Assembly: GCF_028598555.1 (NCBI RefSeq) | Contig: NZ_JAQRFN010000004.1 | Span: forward strand, 186,001 to 250,000 | Direction: 5' to 3' | DNA: 64,000 nt | Origin: Xenorhabdus anantnagensis | GTDB lineage: Bacteria; Pseudomonadota; Gammaproteobacteria; Enterobacterales; Enterobacteriaceae | Shown: in pieces, positions 1 to 8,444 of the stretch | Position numbering within the stretch: the stretch's first letter is position 1 | How the letters are laid out: each line of letters begins with the position of its first letter | Position numbers and translations under genes: made by a program | Notes under the pieces: generated by a model | Database searches by the model: none | The model's input: the letters and a program-made list of their open reading frames with translations, nothing else | Told to the model about the DNA's origin: nothing

Positions 1-1
1 T

Positions 2-298
2 GTTAATATAAACACATCTTATTGCTCTAGGAATTTCAAACAAAGTTGGGTTTATTCGAAATCGCACTATATAGAAACACTAAGAAATTACTGTTTAGCC
101 GATGATGGTGGGATAAAACTCAAAACATGTATACATGACACACCGGGTTTGAAATGGGAAATAAAAAATAACGAGATAAGAAAAGAGAATACATCATTGT
201 GTCTTACTAACAATGGTTTTGGCAGCAATGTAACATTAAGCCCATGTAATGGATCTCCCAGTCAGAAATGGGATACATTTGATACTGCCGTCAACTGA
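2..298 (+). CDS. C-terminal end of a ricin-type beta-trefoil lectin protein (partial, runs off left edge)
   Basis: An open frame enters from the left edge and stops at TGA 296-298, giving 98 visible residues. It shows beta-trefoil lectin signatures: cysteine-containing strands (NYCLADD, KTCIHD, SLCLTN, SPCN) and two QxW-like motifs, PGLKWEI and SQKWDTF, the latter just before the end. Ricin B-like folds bind galactose-type sugars and often form the carbohydrate-binding end of secreted toxins or hydrolases. The catalytic part, if any, lies outside the window, so the function of the whole protein is unknown. A hairpin overlaps its stop codon. Confidence 0.7.
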   Translation, partial: VNINTSYCSRNFKQSWVYSKSHYIETLRNYCLADDGGIKLKTCIHDTPGLKWEIKNNEIRKENTSLCLTNNGFGSNVTLSPCNGSPSQKWDTFDTAVN

Positions 299-315
299 CG
301 GCAGTATTTCTTCTT
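284..315 (+). terminator. Rho-independent terminator of the lectin gene
   Basis: ACTGCCGTCA at 284-293 and TGACGGCAGT at 296-305 are perfect inverted repeats overlapping the stop codon, followed by ATTTCTTCTT. The tight centre probably opens to an 8-bp stem with a 6-base loop. It separates this gene from convergent tus. Confidence 0.7.
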
Positions 316-320
316 GCATT

Positions 321-1247
321 TTAGATTTCTTTGTAGAGATGTAGGCGGGGAATTACTAACTCAAGTGGCTTGGCCTTAGGCTTATATCTATATTTAATTG
401 CATTGGCGTTGTAGTTAGACAGCATACCGAGTTTAGGTTTGATTTCTTTATTTTCCGTATAAAAAACAATCACCGGAACTGGACAAGCATATTGAACTTG
501 TTTTTGTATTTCTGAATACCATACACGGGTAATCGGTTGTACTTTAACTGGCCGTTTGATTTTCAATACCACATCATCAGGTAATTTCTTGATATCTGTA
601 ATCTCTAATGCCATCAATGCTGCCCATTGCTCACTGGAGTAGGGAGGAACTGCTCTTCCCGCATTATGGCTTTTTTCCAGCCTTTCCAGAACTTGTTGTT
701 TGGTAATCTTATTAATAATGTTCTTATTGGCCCAACCAAAGTTAATGGAGTCAGGGTTTAATAGGTGAGTGATAGTACGATAGGCATTCAGTGTAATGAG
801 GCCTCGCAAATGTTCATGAACAAATTCAAACCGTTGCTCTTTTCTGACGCCTGATTCTTTGGTAACGATATTTTCCAGCTCTATTTTTAACTGATTTACT
901 TCGTCAATGATTCTCATTGCTTCTTTATATTGCTGGTGGTTGACAGAAAAGCACAATGCTCCGGGAAGGCGGCTCGCAGCTTTGCTGCTGATATTAGGAT
1001 TGTTATGATGTATAAATAATTTCTGGTAGAAGCGTAAACCTACATCGAGTGCTTCATCTCCCTGTAATAGATTGACCATAATTTCGGTCACTTGTTCATG
1101 TTCTTCGCCTTTCTCTATTTTAGGTAATTCAAATATTCGGGCATCAATAAGGGGGTAGTTCATTAACAATCCAACCAGCTCAGACAGTTTTTCTTCTTGT
1201 TTTTTGAAACAGGTTGTCAGTGATTCTATTGAAAGATATTTATTCAT
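321..1247 (-). CDS. tus: Tus, DNA replication terminus site-binding protein
   Basis: The protein binds Ter sites as a monomer and blocks the replicative helicase from one side, confining fork meeting to the terminus. Its 308 residues match the roughly 309 of E. coli Tus and the sequence is recognisable throughout. Conserved blocks include LFIHHNNPNISSKAASRLPG, LITLNAYRTITHL, FGWANKNIINKIT, KIKRPVKVQPITRVWY and the C-terminal YKPKAKPLELVIPRLHLY. These contain the DNA-groove strands and helices of the family. A Ter site lies 39-61 bp upstream of the start, as in E. coli where Tus represses its own promoter, so autoregulation is likely. The gene converges on the lectin gene to its left. Confidence 0.97.
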   Translation of the reverse strand: MNKYLSIESLTTCFKKQEEKLSELVGLLMNYPLIDARIFELPKIEKGEEHEQVTEIMVNLLQGDEALDVGLRFYQKLFIHHNNPNISSKAASRLPGALCFSVNHQQYKEAMRIIDEVNQLKIELENIVTKESGVRKEQRFEFVHEHLRGLITLNAYRTITHLLNPDSINFGWANKNIINKITKQQVLERLEKSHNAGRAVPPYSSEQWAALMALEITDIKKLPDDVVLKIKRPVKVQPITRVWYSEIQKQVQYACPVPVIVFYTENKEIKPKLGMLSNYNANAIKYRYKPKAKPLELVIPRLHLYKEI

Positions 1248-1285
1248 GAATATATTCTCTGTTATTGTCAGCCGCTTACAATACC

Positions 1286-1308
1286 TACTTAGTTACAACA
1301 TACTTATA
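1286..1308 (-). other. Ter site (Tus binding) in the tus promoter
   Basis: On the minus strand the site carries ATGTTGTAACTAA preceded by TATAAGT, so the G of the locking G-C6 pair is present. It corresponds to E. coli TerB, which also sits in front of tus. Read on the minus strand, it should block forks moving leftward and pass forks moving rightward. It also overlaps the tus promoter region and probably mediates autorepression. Confidence 0.93.
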
Positions 1309-1526
1309 AGTCTAACCATAATCTACAAAAATCTCCACAACAAAATCAAACAAACGCTAAATAATATATAAAAAATAAAAAACAATTATTGCAGGAGAAA
1401 TTAAAATCATGGTAATAAATTAACTTATTTTAATGGGTTAATTGTACGGTCATTTACTTTATCAAACATAATTTCAATCTTCATTATTTTATTGGAAGGG
1501 TGAGTAATTCAAAAAGGTTGTTAAAT

Positions 1527-2159
1527 ATGAACAAGTTAATCAAGCCTCTAGATTCCTTCAATGAAGTTATTAATGTATTATTGCCACACTCTGAACTGAT
1601 CACAACAGATTTATTAACACAAGGAAAATCAATTAAAATAGATAGTGAATTTCTTAAAATTTTCTTACTAGATCAAGGGTATGTCAATATACGTAGAATA
1701 GATGATGAGTTAATCATTGCGACGCTTTTTTCACCTTATGTTATTGGTTTGTCTTTTTATCCTGGTGCAGGAATTTATTATTCCATTGAATTAGGGGGAA
1801 ATTGTAAGATTTATCAGATTCCTCGCAGTAGTGCGTTAAGTACTATAAGGACACACAATCTCTATAAAGAGTGGTTGAGAATTTTTTCCTATAAAATGTC
1901 TTTTTTATATGCAAGAGATATTAGTATTTTTCGTCATAATAATAGAGAGGTTGTATATAATTTATTATCTCGTTTGATGAATTCACCAATGGAATTCAGA
2001 AAAAATATTACCGTAATTAAATATATAGAGCAAAGATGTACGATTTCACGCAGTTGTATACAACGTGTATTACTTTCTTTAAAAAAAGAAGGATGCATTG
2101 AACTTGTTAATGGATATTTAGAAAAAGTCTTATCATTGCCGACTCAATCTTATTATTGA
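1527..2159 (+). CDS. IprA/Crp-type winged-helix regulator
   Basis: A 211-residue protein if started at ATG 1527, which has AAAAAGG about ten bases upstream. A GTG at 1500 would add nine residues but has a poorly spaced ribosome site. The N-terminal two-thirds look like a cyclic-nucleotide-binding-type beta barrel without obvious ligand residues. The C-terminal part (CTISRSCIQRVLLSLKKEGCIELVNGYL) is a winged helix. This organisation resembles the enterobacterial IprA (YaiV) family, regulators linked to oxidative stress. Target genes cannot be read from the sequence. The coding region is strongly AT-rich compared with its neighbours. Confidence 0.6.
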   Translation: MNKLIKPLDSFNEVINVLLPHSELITTDLLTQGKSIKIDSEFLKIFLLDQGYVNIRRIDDELIIATLFSPYVIGLSFYPGAGIYYSIELGGNCKIYQIPRSSALSTIRTHNLYKEWLRIFSYKMSFLYARDISIFRHNNREVVYNLLSRLMNSPMEFRKNITVIKYIEQRCTISRSCIQRVLLSLKKEGCIELVNGYLEKVLSLPTQSYY

Positions 2160-2200
2160 AGATGATGATTGAAAACAGAAGACTATGTCGGCAATTGTAA

Positions 2201-3478
2201 TTATTTTGATAATTTATTGAGTTTGAAGCCTAGATAGAGAGCAACAATAGTTAATAATGAAATAAATGCGGCAACACCGTTCCAGGAGAAATGGCTCCAG
2301 AATACTCCACCTAATGTCCCTGCAATACTAGAACCAGAATAATAAAAGAATAAGTAAAGTGATGAAGCTTGCGCTTTTGCTCGCTTGGTTCGTTGACCAA
2401 TCCATCCACTAGCAACTGCATGGGCGGCAAAGAAGCCCGTTGTTAGTATCATCACCCCCAGAATTACTACCCATAGAGGAGAAAATAGGGTGATTACGCA
2501 ACCAACCAACATTGTACTAATAGCCATTAACAATACTTTTCCTCGTCCATGTTTACTTGTTAATGCTCCAGCTTTAGTGGCGCTATAGGTTCCTGTTAGG
2601 TAGACAATAGATAGTAATCCAATGGTAGTCTGACTTAAATTATAAGGTGCTTCTGATAATCGATAACCAATGTAATTAAACATGGTAATAAAGCCCCCCA
2701 TAATCAAAAAAGCTTCAGCAAATAGAAGGGGAAGACCTTGATCACGAAAGTGTATCTTCAAATTTATAAGCAGCGTTTTAAGCTTTACTGGGCTTGACTT
2801 AAAATGCTTAGATTCTGGTAACAGTTTCCAAAATGCAATAGAAGAGATTAAAGCAAAAGCACCTAATAAGATGACTGCAAACCTCCATGAATGGTGATCT
2901 GTGATTACACCAGTAATCAAACGTCCACTCATTCCTCCTATTGAGTTACCACTGATATAAAGCCCTATTGATAAGGCGACATAACTGGGATGAATTTCTT
3001 CACTTAAATAGGTCATTGCAATCGCAGCAACTCCGCTGACCGATAAACCTACTAATGCGCGGATAAACAAAATTCCGTGCCAACTCGATACTACCGCACT
3101 TAAGAGAGTAAAAATGGCGGCAGCAACCAGTGATATTACCATGACATTTTTACGGCCAAGTGCATCAGATAAAGGGCCTGTGATTAATAGACCCAGAGAC
3201 AACACCCCAGTAGTAAGTGATAGAGCCAAACTACTATTGGCCGGTGAAATATTAAATTCTTTTGACAAAATAGGCAAAATAGGTTGGATAAAGTAGAGCA
3301 ATGCAAAAGTTGCCAGCCCAACGGTAAAGAATGAGAGAGTGACACGTAGGTATGTAGTCTCTTCACGTTGAATGTAATGCTGTTGACTTTTTTGTCTTGG
3401 ATTAATCGTGTTTTCAACATCTCTTTTAATAACGCCAGAGATTGCTGATTTTTCACTGACGCTTTGGGTTGTATTCAC
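2201..3478 (-). CDS. ynfM: MFS transporter YnfM
   Basis: A 425-residue major facilitator of the DHA1 drug:proton antiporter type. It has a soluble N-terminal extension of about 45 residues, then twelve predicted membrane segments. The family motif between segments 2 and 3 is visible as GPLSDALGRKNVM. It is transcribed divergently from the LysR gene to its right, exactly the ynfM-ynfL pairing of E. coli, which supports the assignment and suggests control by that regulator. The substrate is not known from sequence. Confidence 0.85.
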   Translation of the reverse strand: MNTTQSVSEKSAISGVIKRDVENTINPRQKSQQHYIQREETTYLRVTLSFFTVGLATFALLYFIQPILPILSKEFNISPANSSLALSLTTGVLSLGLLITGPLSDALGRKNVMVISLVAAAIFTLLSAVVSSWHGILFIRALVGLSVSGVAAIAMTYLSEEIHPSYVALSIGLYISGNSIGGMSGRLITGVITDHHSWRFAVILLGAFALISSIAFWKLLPESKHFKSSPVKLKTLLINLKIHFRDQGLPLLFAEAFLIMGGFITMFNYIGYRLSEAPYNLSQTTIGLLSIVYLTGTYSATKAGALTSKHGRGKVLLMAISTMLVGCVITLFSPLWVVILGVMILTTGFFAAHAVASGWIGQRTKRAKAQASSLYLFFYYSGSSIAGTLGGVFWSHFSWNGVAAFISLLTIVALYLGFKLNKLSK

Positions 3479-3610
3479 GCTACTTCCTTATCTATATAAA
3501 ACAAATGTTAACTACTTGATTTAGATCAAGGATAGGAATTCAAAAATATTTTGTCTAATATATTAATCGTCAGGAATAATATCTTAAAAGTATCAATTGG
3601 GTGATAGATA

Positions 3611-4516
3611 ATGACGACTAATATTGAACTCAGGCATTTGCGTTATTTTATTGCTGTTGCGGAAGAATTGCATTTTGGGCGAGCAGCAGAACGGTTGAAT
3701 ATCTCACAACCACCATTAAGCCAACAAATCCAGTCTCTGGAAGCAAATATAAATGCCAAGTTACTGGTGCGTAATAACAGAAATGTCAATCTGACACCTG
3801 CCGGACGCATGTTTCTTCAGGAAGCATATCAAATCATTGCTCAGGTTGATGCGGCCGCTATCAAAGCGGCCAGAATGCAGCAAGGAGAGTTAGGGGAGGT
3901 ATCGATTGGTTTTACGTCCATCGCACCTTTTATGCAAAAAGTGGCACTTAGTTTACGTCAGTATCGGGAACGTTATCCTGACGTAGCCATTCATATGCAT
4001 CAAATGAATACCAAACAGCAAATAGCCCCTTTGCAGACAGGTCGGATTGATATAGGGATTATGCGTAATACATCATTACCCGATAATTTAGAACATCAAT
4101 TACTCTTCAGAGAACGTTTTATGTTGGCCGTTTATAATGGACATCCTTTACTGAAGTACGCTAATGAGGGTGTTGATTTGGAAATGCTATCTGATTTCCC
4201 ATTAGTATTTTTTGAGCGTGATGTAGGGACGGCATTGTACGATGAGATTATTTCCTTATTGGCCAATGTAGGAGTGGTTCCAACGATTTCTCAAGAAGCA
4301 GGGGAAGCAATGACAATACTAGGATTGGTTGCTGCGGGGTTGGGAGTAAGCATTATTACTGAATCATTTATCCGAATGAAACTGGATGGAGTTCAATATC
4401 TGCCTTTAGCGAATAATCCTGCTTACTCTGAAGTTTGGCTGGTCAAACATAAAAATCGTAACAATAGCCCTGCGGCAGAGCGGCTGACCAATCTCCTGAT
4501 CTCAAATATTGTGTAA
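3611..4516 (+). CDS. ynfL: LysR-family regulator YnfL
   Basis: 301 residues. The N-terminal helix-turn-helix is typical of LysR proteins (LRYFIAVAEELHFGRAAERLNISQPPLSQQIQSLE), followed by a periplasmic-binding-protein-like co-inducer domain from about residue 90. The opening ELRHLRYFIAVAEELHFGRAAE resembles the CatR/BenM-type subgroup. It is divergent from ynfM and is followed by mlc debris and then bioD2, the gene order ynfM-ynfL-mlc-ynfK of E. coli. It likely regulates ynfM and itself from the 132-bp shared promoter region. Confidence 0.88.
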   Translation: MTTNIELRHLRYFIAVAEELHFGRAAERLNISQPPLSQQIQSLEANINAKLLVRNNRNVNLTPAGRMFLQEAYQIIAQVDAAAIKAARMQQGELGEVSIGFTSIAPFMQKVALSLRQYRERYPDVAIHMHQMNTKQQIAPLQTGRIDIGIMRNTSLPDNLEHQLLFRERFMLAVYNGHPLLKYANEGVDLEMLSDFPLVFFERDVGTALYDEIISLLANVGVVPTISQEAGEAMTILGLVAAGLGVSIITESFIRMKLDGVQYLPLANNPAYSEVWLVKHKNRNNSPAAERLTNLLISNIV

Positions 4517-4576
4517 GAGTCTTACAGGTAAGATTGTTTATCAAAAGTAATAATCACTATAAGTTCGCGCATCACA

Positions 4577-4699
4577 CGAGAACTCAGGGTAGGGAAGAAC
4601 TATAAGAATCTTATCCAGCTTGTCATTGATGAGAATGTTGGCGCAGGAAGATCGCGCTTATACAAGGATAAGGATAGCGCACATCACGCAAAACATTGA
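4577..4699 (+). pseudogene. mlc: Remnant of mlc (ROK-family glucose repressor)
   Basis: The gap between ynfL and bioD2 encodes, in one frame, NLIQLVIDENVGAG. This aligns to the E. coli Mlc segment DVIQVVIDHNVGAG at 10-11 of 14 positions. The frame then degenerates and stops at 4697-4699. In E. coli mlc sits precisely between ynfK and ynfL in the same direction, so position supports the match. Only about 40 codons remain, so it cannot function. Inference: mlc decayed here in this lineage. Confidence 0.6.
4587..4594 (+). other. KOPS octamer (FtsK orienting sequence)
   Basis: GGGTAGGG on the plus strand, matching GGGNAGGG. It lies left of dif and points rightward, toward it. Confidence 0.6.
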
Positions 4700-4808
4700 G
4701 CTAACTCAATCCCTACCTCAAATACATCTTCTACACTCTCAACCTACTCGCTAAAGAGAGTAACCGGTCTATCTGGTCTGTTCTTATGGAAAACGGAAAA
4801 ATGAATTT

Positions 4809-5489
4809 ATGTTAACGCGCTTATTTGTTACAGGCACGGATACCAACATCGGTAAAACAGTTGTTACCCGCGCATTACTGCAAGTTTTTAATCGTGAAGG
4901 AACAACCGCAGTAGGATATAAGCCTATTGCGACAGAAAAAAGAGAAACTCCGGAGGGAATACGTAATCGTGATGCTTTGGTCATACGTAAATCTTCACCG
5001 GTTCAAGTGGATTATGAAGAAATCAACCCAGTTATTTGGGAAAGCAATTATGAAGAAGGAAATCGTGCTGATTTTACTCAAATGACAAAATGCCTAAGAA
5101 ATTTAGAGCATAAAGCAGATCGTGTAATCATTGAAGGTAATGGTGGGTGGCGTATGTTACTGGAAGATGAAACATTTTATTCTGATTGGGTTGTGCAAGA
5201 AAAGCTTCCTGTCATTTTGGTCGTCGGCATTCAGGCTGGTTGTGTTAATCACGCCATTCTAACAGCCCAATCCATCATTAATGATGGTGTACCTTTGATT
5301 GGTTGGATTGCTAACCGCATCAATCCCGGACTAGCTCACTACGCTAAAATATTGGACAGGTTACGGTGCCATATAACCGCTCCGCAGTTAGGGGAGATAC
5401 CTTATCTTTTAAGGCCAGAAGAACGCGATTTATCTTGTTATTTGGATGTTGCCGCAATATCGGCATTTGATTTATCCTTTAATGAATAA
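4809..5489 (+). CDS. bioD2: Dethiobiotin synthetase, BioD2/YnfK type
   Basis: ATP-dependent ring closure of 7,8-diaminopelargonate to dethiobiotin, in the biotin pathway. 226 residues. The P-loop FVTGTDTNIGKT is at residues 6-17. The VIIEGNGGW segment corresponds to the conserved switch-like EGAGG region. The lysine after KPI (GYKPIAT) matches the substrate-binding Lys-Pro of the family. Enterobacteria usually carry a main bioD in the bio operon plus this second copy near the terminus. Its position after ynfL/mlc marks it as the ynfK copy rather than the bio-operon gene. ATG 4809 has GGAA about ten bases upstream. Confidence 0.9.
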   Translation: MLTRLFVTGTDTNIGKTVVTRALLQVFNREGTTAVGYKPIATEKRETPEGIRNRDALVIRKSSPVQVDYEEINPVIWESNYEEGNRADFTQMTKCLRNLEHKADRVIIEGNGGWRMLLEDETFYSDWVVQEKLPVILVVGIQAGCVNHAILTAQSIINDGVPLIGWIANRINPGLAHYAKILDRLRCHITAPQLGEIPYLLRPEERDLSCYLDVAAISAFDLSFNE

Positions 5490-5571
5490 ACTTCACACAT
5501 AGTTATTTTACATATAATCCTTTTACATATAGTTCTTTACATGTAACTTTTTGATTATTAAAAAAGGAATA

Positions 5572-5605
5572 AAAAAGGGAGCATATTTTGCTCCCTTTTT
5601 ATCTT
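5572..5605. terminator. Bidirectional terminator between bioD2 and ynfD
   Basis: AAAAAGGGAGCA (5572-5583) pairs with TGCTCCCTTTTT (5589-5600) around a 5-base loop. Runs of A before and T after serve both convergent genes. Just upstream (about 5503-5552) is a short run of three similar TTTACATRTA units. Confidence 0.85.
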
Positions 5606-5643
5606 TCCGATAATGCCCCTGATACTATGTCATTTAAAGAGTA

Positions 5644-5967
5644 TTACTCTTGGCTTTTCTTGTCGCTTGGTGCTTTATCAGGGGTCATGTTAGTGTGAGA
5701 AAAACGGATATAAACTATTTTTTTCTTCCCTTGATCACAATGGCCAACAATTTTTCCATTAGTGGTGTTGTCTTCATTAACTTGATCACTAGGGACTAAG
5801 TCAAGCCTAAAATCCGTTTCAGAAACACCATTTTTAATGATTTTCTGCGCAATTTCTTCTTTCAGGCTTTCACATGTTACCTTTTGTGAAGTTTGCTCTG
5901 CATGTACTGCAAAGGAAGAAAACGCAAAGAACAAAGCTCCAGTCAGCAGGATCTTTTTCACCATCAT
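5644..5967 (-). CDS. ynfD: YnfD-like DUF1161 periplasmic protein
   Basis: 107 residues with a cleavable signal peptide (KKILLTGALFFAFSSFAVHA). The mature part is a small DUF1161 domain. CESLKEEIAQKIIKNGVSETDF and the IVGHCDQGKKKIVY block, with two cysteines that probably form a disulphide, match E. coli YnfD. Function is unknown in the family. AAGGAG lies directly against the first ATG, so initiation could be at the second ATG or at the GTG two codons in; all leave the signal peptide intact. It is followed on the same strand by ynfB upstream, 30 bp away. Confidence 0.8.
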   Translation of the reverse strand: MMVKKILLTGALFFAFSSFAVHAEQTSQKVTCESLKEEIAQKIIKNGVSETDFRLDLVPSDQVNEDNTTNGKIVGHCDQGKKKIVYIRFSHTNMTPDKAPSDKKSQE

Positions 5968-5997
5968 CTCCTTATATTGACGTCGGTGTTGAATCTA

Positions 5998-6360
5998 TCA
6001 AGGTTTAATCGGGCGACCTGTATTGATATCCAGGCAACGCTTTGTGCTTGGTTCCCAATAAGCATTAATGTTGGCACTCTTCAAACAGGTATCACGATTA
6101 TCAACTTCCACTTCGTACTTATCAAACTCTTTCTCTCTACGTTTGTCTACTTTCTGACGCAGTCTTCTCTGTTCATTCCATTCTTCTCGGCTTTGACGAG
6201 CCGCTTCTCTGCTCATGGAATTTTCGCCGCCACCATTGATGGTTATACATGTACTTTCTGTCGTACAAGGCGTGGAAAATGCTGGCATTTGCCAGAAGAG
6301 AGAGAAAAGTAGGGCAATAGCCAAAATGCTTTTAACAATCGAAGAACTATGAATGTTCAT
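5998..6360 (-). CDS. ynfB: YnfB, DUF1283 periplasmic protein
   Basis: 120 residues from the ATG at 6360, chosen because GAGG lies seven bases upstream. An ATG at 6414 would place 18 implausible residues before the signal peptide. A signal peptide ends near MPAFS. The mature protein contains the DUF1283 signature: [15 protein letters not shown], then [25 protein letters not shown] near the C terminus. Function is unknown. It probably shares a transcript with ynfD, which lies 30 bp downstream. Confidence 0.87.
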   Translation of the reverse strand: MNIHSSSIVKSILAIALLFSLFWQMPAFSTPCTTESTCITINGGGENSMSREAARQSREEWNEQRRLRQKVDKRREKEFDKYEVEVDNRDTCLKSANINAYWEPSTKRCLDINTGRPIKP

Positions 6361-6500
6361 GCTTGAACCTCTTTCACTATACCGTTTACTAACTATATAC
6401 CGTTTATTCAACATACTATTTGCTAAGCTATAATTATAAGACTATATCATTTAACGAGACTGCTAAAAGTATCAGATTTATTGTCAACCCTACTTAGTAA

Positions 6501-7247
6501 CTAGCTTCTATGTATGTTTAAACCCGCGAATGACTGACAAACTGGCATCATCTCCAATGTATTAATATTGACACGAGAAGGCAGGTTAGCAACCCAAAAT
6601 ACAGCTTCTGCAATATCATCTGTTGTTAATGCGTTAGCACCTTCATAAGTTTTATCTACTTTTTGCTCATTACCTTTAAAACGGATATGAGAGAACTCAG
6701 TCCCTCTGACAAGTCCAGGCTCAATATCAGTAACTCGAATGTTCTTTCCATGTAAGTCAGATCTCAACCCTAAGCTAAATTGCTTGACAAAGGCTTTGGT
6801 GGCGCCATATACATTGCCACCTGCATAAGGCCAACTTGCTGCGGTGGAACCAATATTAATGATATGTCCGTGGTTGGCTTGTACCATATTAGGTAACAAA
6901 GCCCGTGTCATGTTCACTAATCCTTTTGTATTGGTATCAATCATTGTTTCCCAGTCATCAGGATTAGCTTGGTGAGCTGGTTCTAATCCTAATGCAAGCC
7001 CTGCATTATTCACAAGAACGTCTACATTACGTAGAGTATCTGGTAATTGCTGAACTGTATGTTCAATTGCGGTGCGATCTCTGACATCAAGTTGAATGGG
7101 GTGGAAGTTTTCCCCTAATTCGCGCTTCAACTTATCTAATCTATCTTGACGACGCCCTGTTGCAATAACTACCGCGCCATGTTTGATAAATTTTCTCGCA
7201 ATCGCTTCACCGAAACCAGAAGTTGCCCCTGTCACAAAAACAATCAT
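6501..7247 (-). CDS. ydfG: YdfG, NADP-dependent 3-hydroxy acid dehydrogenase / malonic semialdehyde reductase
   Basis: 248 residues, a classical short-chain dehydrogenase. The cofactor motif TGATSGFG is at residues 6-13. NNAG follows near residue 85, and the catalytic Ser with YGATK (Tyr-x-x-x-Lys) lies around residues 136-155. Sequence blocks such as NPDDWETMIDTN, GHIINIGSTAASWPYAGGNVYGATKAF and NINTLEMMPVCQSFAGLN are nearly those of E. coli YdfG. That enzyme oxidises L-allo-threonine, L-serine and 3-hydroxy acids and reduces malonic semialdehyde. A good AGAGGATAATT ribosome site precedes the ATG. Confidence 0.95.
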   Translation of the reverse strand: MIVFVTGATSGFGEAIARKFIKHGAVVIATGRRQDRLDKLKRELGENFHPIQLDVRDRTAIEHTVQQLPDTLRNVDVLVNNAGLALGLEPAHQANPDDWETMIDTNTKGLVNMTRALLPNMVQANHGHIINIGSTAASWPYAGGNVYGATKAFVKQFSLGLRSDLHGKNIRVTDIEPGLVRGTEFSHIRFKGNEQKVDKTYEGANALTTDDIAEAVFWVANLPSRVNINTLEMMPVCQSFAGLNIHRS

Positions 7248-7445
7248 AATTATCCTCTCATCTGCGAATTATTATCATTAATAACCCTATTAGTAGAAAA
7301 ATTTATTTCTTATTAGTCAAGGTTGAATTATTTCTCATGCTATTAACATTTTGTTTTTAAAGTAAATTATTTATTAAGTGACATAAGGATAAATACATAA
7401 TGGAAAGGCTTGATTGAAATAAATAACTATAATAAATTATCTGCA

Positions 7446-8192
7446 ATGAAATTATATAGAGTGCTAAAATTTATTATAGATAAAAGTGAAAAACCAGGAG
7501 GAAATATGCCTTTTTTTCAACCATTTAAAACGTATCTTGAGTCAGAGGATCTTGTATATGGTTTAAATACAAAGAGAAACGAATATGCCATAAAATATCC
7601 AGCTTTCTGCCATTTACGCGATAAGAGTCATTTCTCAATAATTGACAGATATTCAATTACTCCAGAAGAAATTGAAATGCGGAAATGTTTTGGAACAAAA
7701 ATCCCACCTAATCAAGAAAAATTTACAAAATCGATAGAAAATCATCATAAATACAAGGTATTGCAGTTTGCTATGAAAGATAATAGAACGTCGAAATTTG
7801 ATATTGATTGGAATAAAAAGTGTATTTCCTATACTAAAAAAGTGACAAAGAGAAAATGTAAAGCTGGGTTATCTTGGTACTCTCTTTCACTAAACCACTC
7901 ATGCATTCATTTTATTTTAGACGGAATAGATATGGAGAGTGTTATCTACAAACATTATGAGAAAAAGATGAAGAAAGGGACTTCATATACCGGCAGTGAA
8001 CTGAGATGGATATATCGAAACAGGAAAGATCCAAAAGTTAAATCTTGCATCCAATTTTGGCGAAATGGTCAGCCAGTTTTCCCACCTTGGGTAGAAGGAA
8101 AAGATGCTCATTTATGGCAGGACTACCAGCCGAAATTTGAAAATACTGAAATTGAGGTTGGGGAATTTGCTGAAACCGTATTGAACCTTTAG
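7446..8192 (+). CDS. Protein of unknown function, about 248 residues
   Basis: I do not recognise this protein. It has no signal peptide or membrane segment and is rich in Lys, Tyr and Trp, with a basic middle section and a conserved-looking C-terminal part (SCIQFWRNGQPVFPPW, then an acidic tail). The frame opens at a TTG at 7410, but ATG 7446 is the first ATG in frame; neither has a strong ribosome site. It lies in an AT-rich accessory patch just before a secreted DUF3472-like protein. It could be an effector, toxin-type or phage-derived protein; nothing in the sequence decides this. Confidence 0.5.
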   Translation: MKLYRVLKFIIDKSEKPGGNMPFFQPFKTYLESEDLVYGLNTKRNEYAIKYPAFCHLRDKSHFSIIDRYSITPEEIEMRKCFGTKIPPNQEKFTKSIENHHKYKVLQFAMKDNRTSKFDIDWNKKCISYTKKVTKRKCKAGLSWYSLSLNHSCIHFILDGIDMESVIYKHYEKKMKKGTSYTGSELRWIYRNRKDPKVKSCIQFWRNGQPVFPPWVEGKDAHLWQDYQPKFENTEIEVGEFAETVLNL

Positions 8193-8444
8193 GGTAAACA
8201 TAATGGTCAGCTAAATGCGAACCTGAATACGACGAACTGAATGGCAATAATTCGATTAAACAAGAAGCGGCCCATTAACTTTTCTAATAGACCCTTTCTT
8301 GCCTGATTGCCGCATTCTTGGATTCTGATTAGTTTTCTCGTTAGAACTTCCACGAATGCGGATACAAAGACAGCAGTATTGAACAAGGGAATATATAGAT
8401 GACATAGAATTGTAAACGTTATTTTAACATGAAGGATGTAAATT
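8193..8444. other. Intergenic region with no supported gene
   Basis: 252 bp of mixed composition, more GC-rich than its flanks in the middle. Short open stretches on both strands resemble decayed coding DNA, but none could be matched to a family. The last 60 bp probably carry the promoter of the following secreted-protein gene, which has a GAAGGATG ribosome site. Confidence 0.3.
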
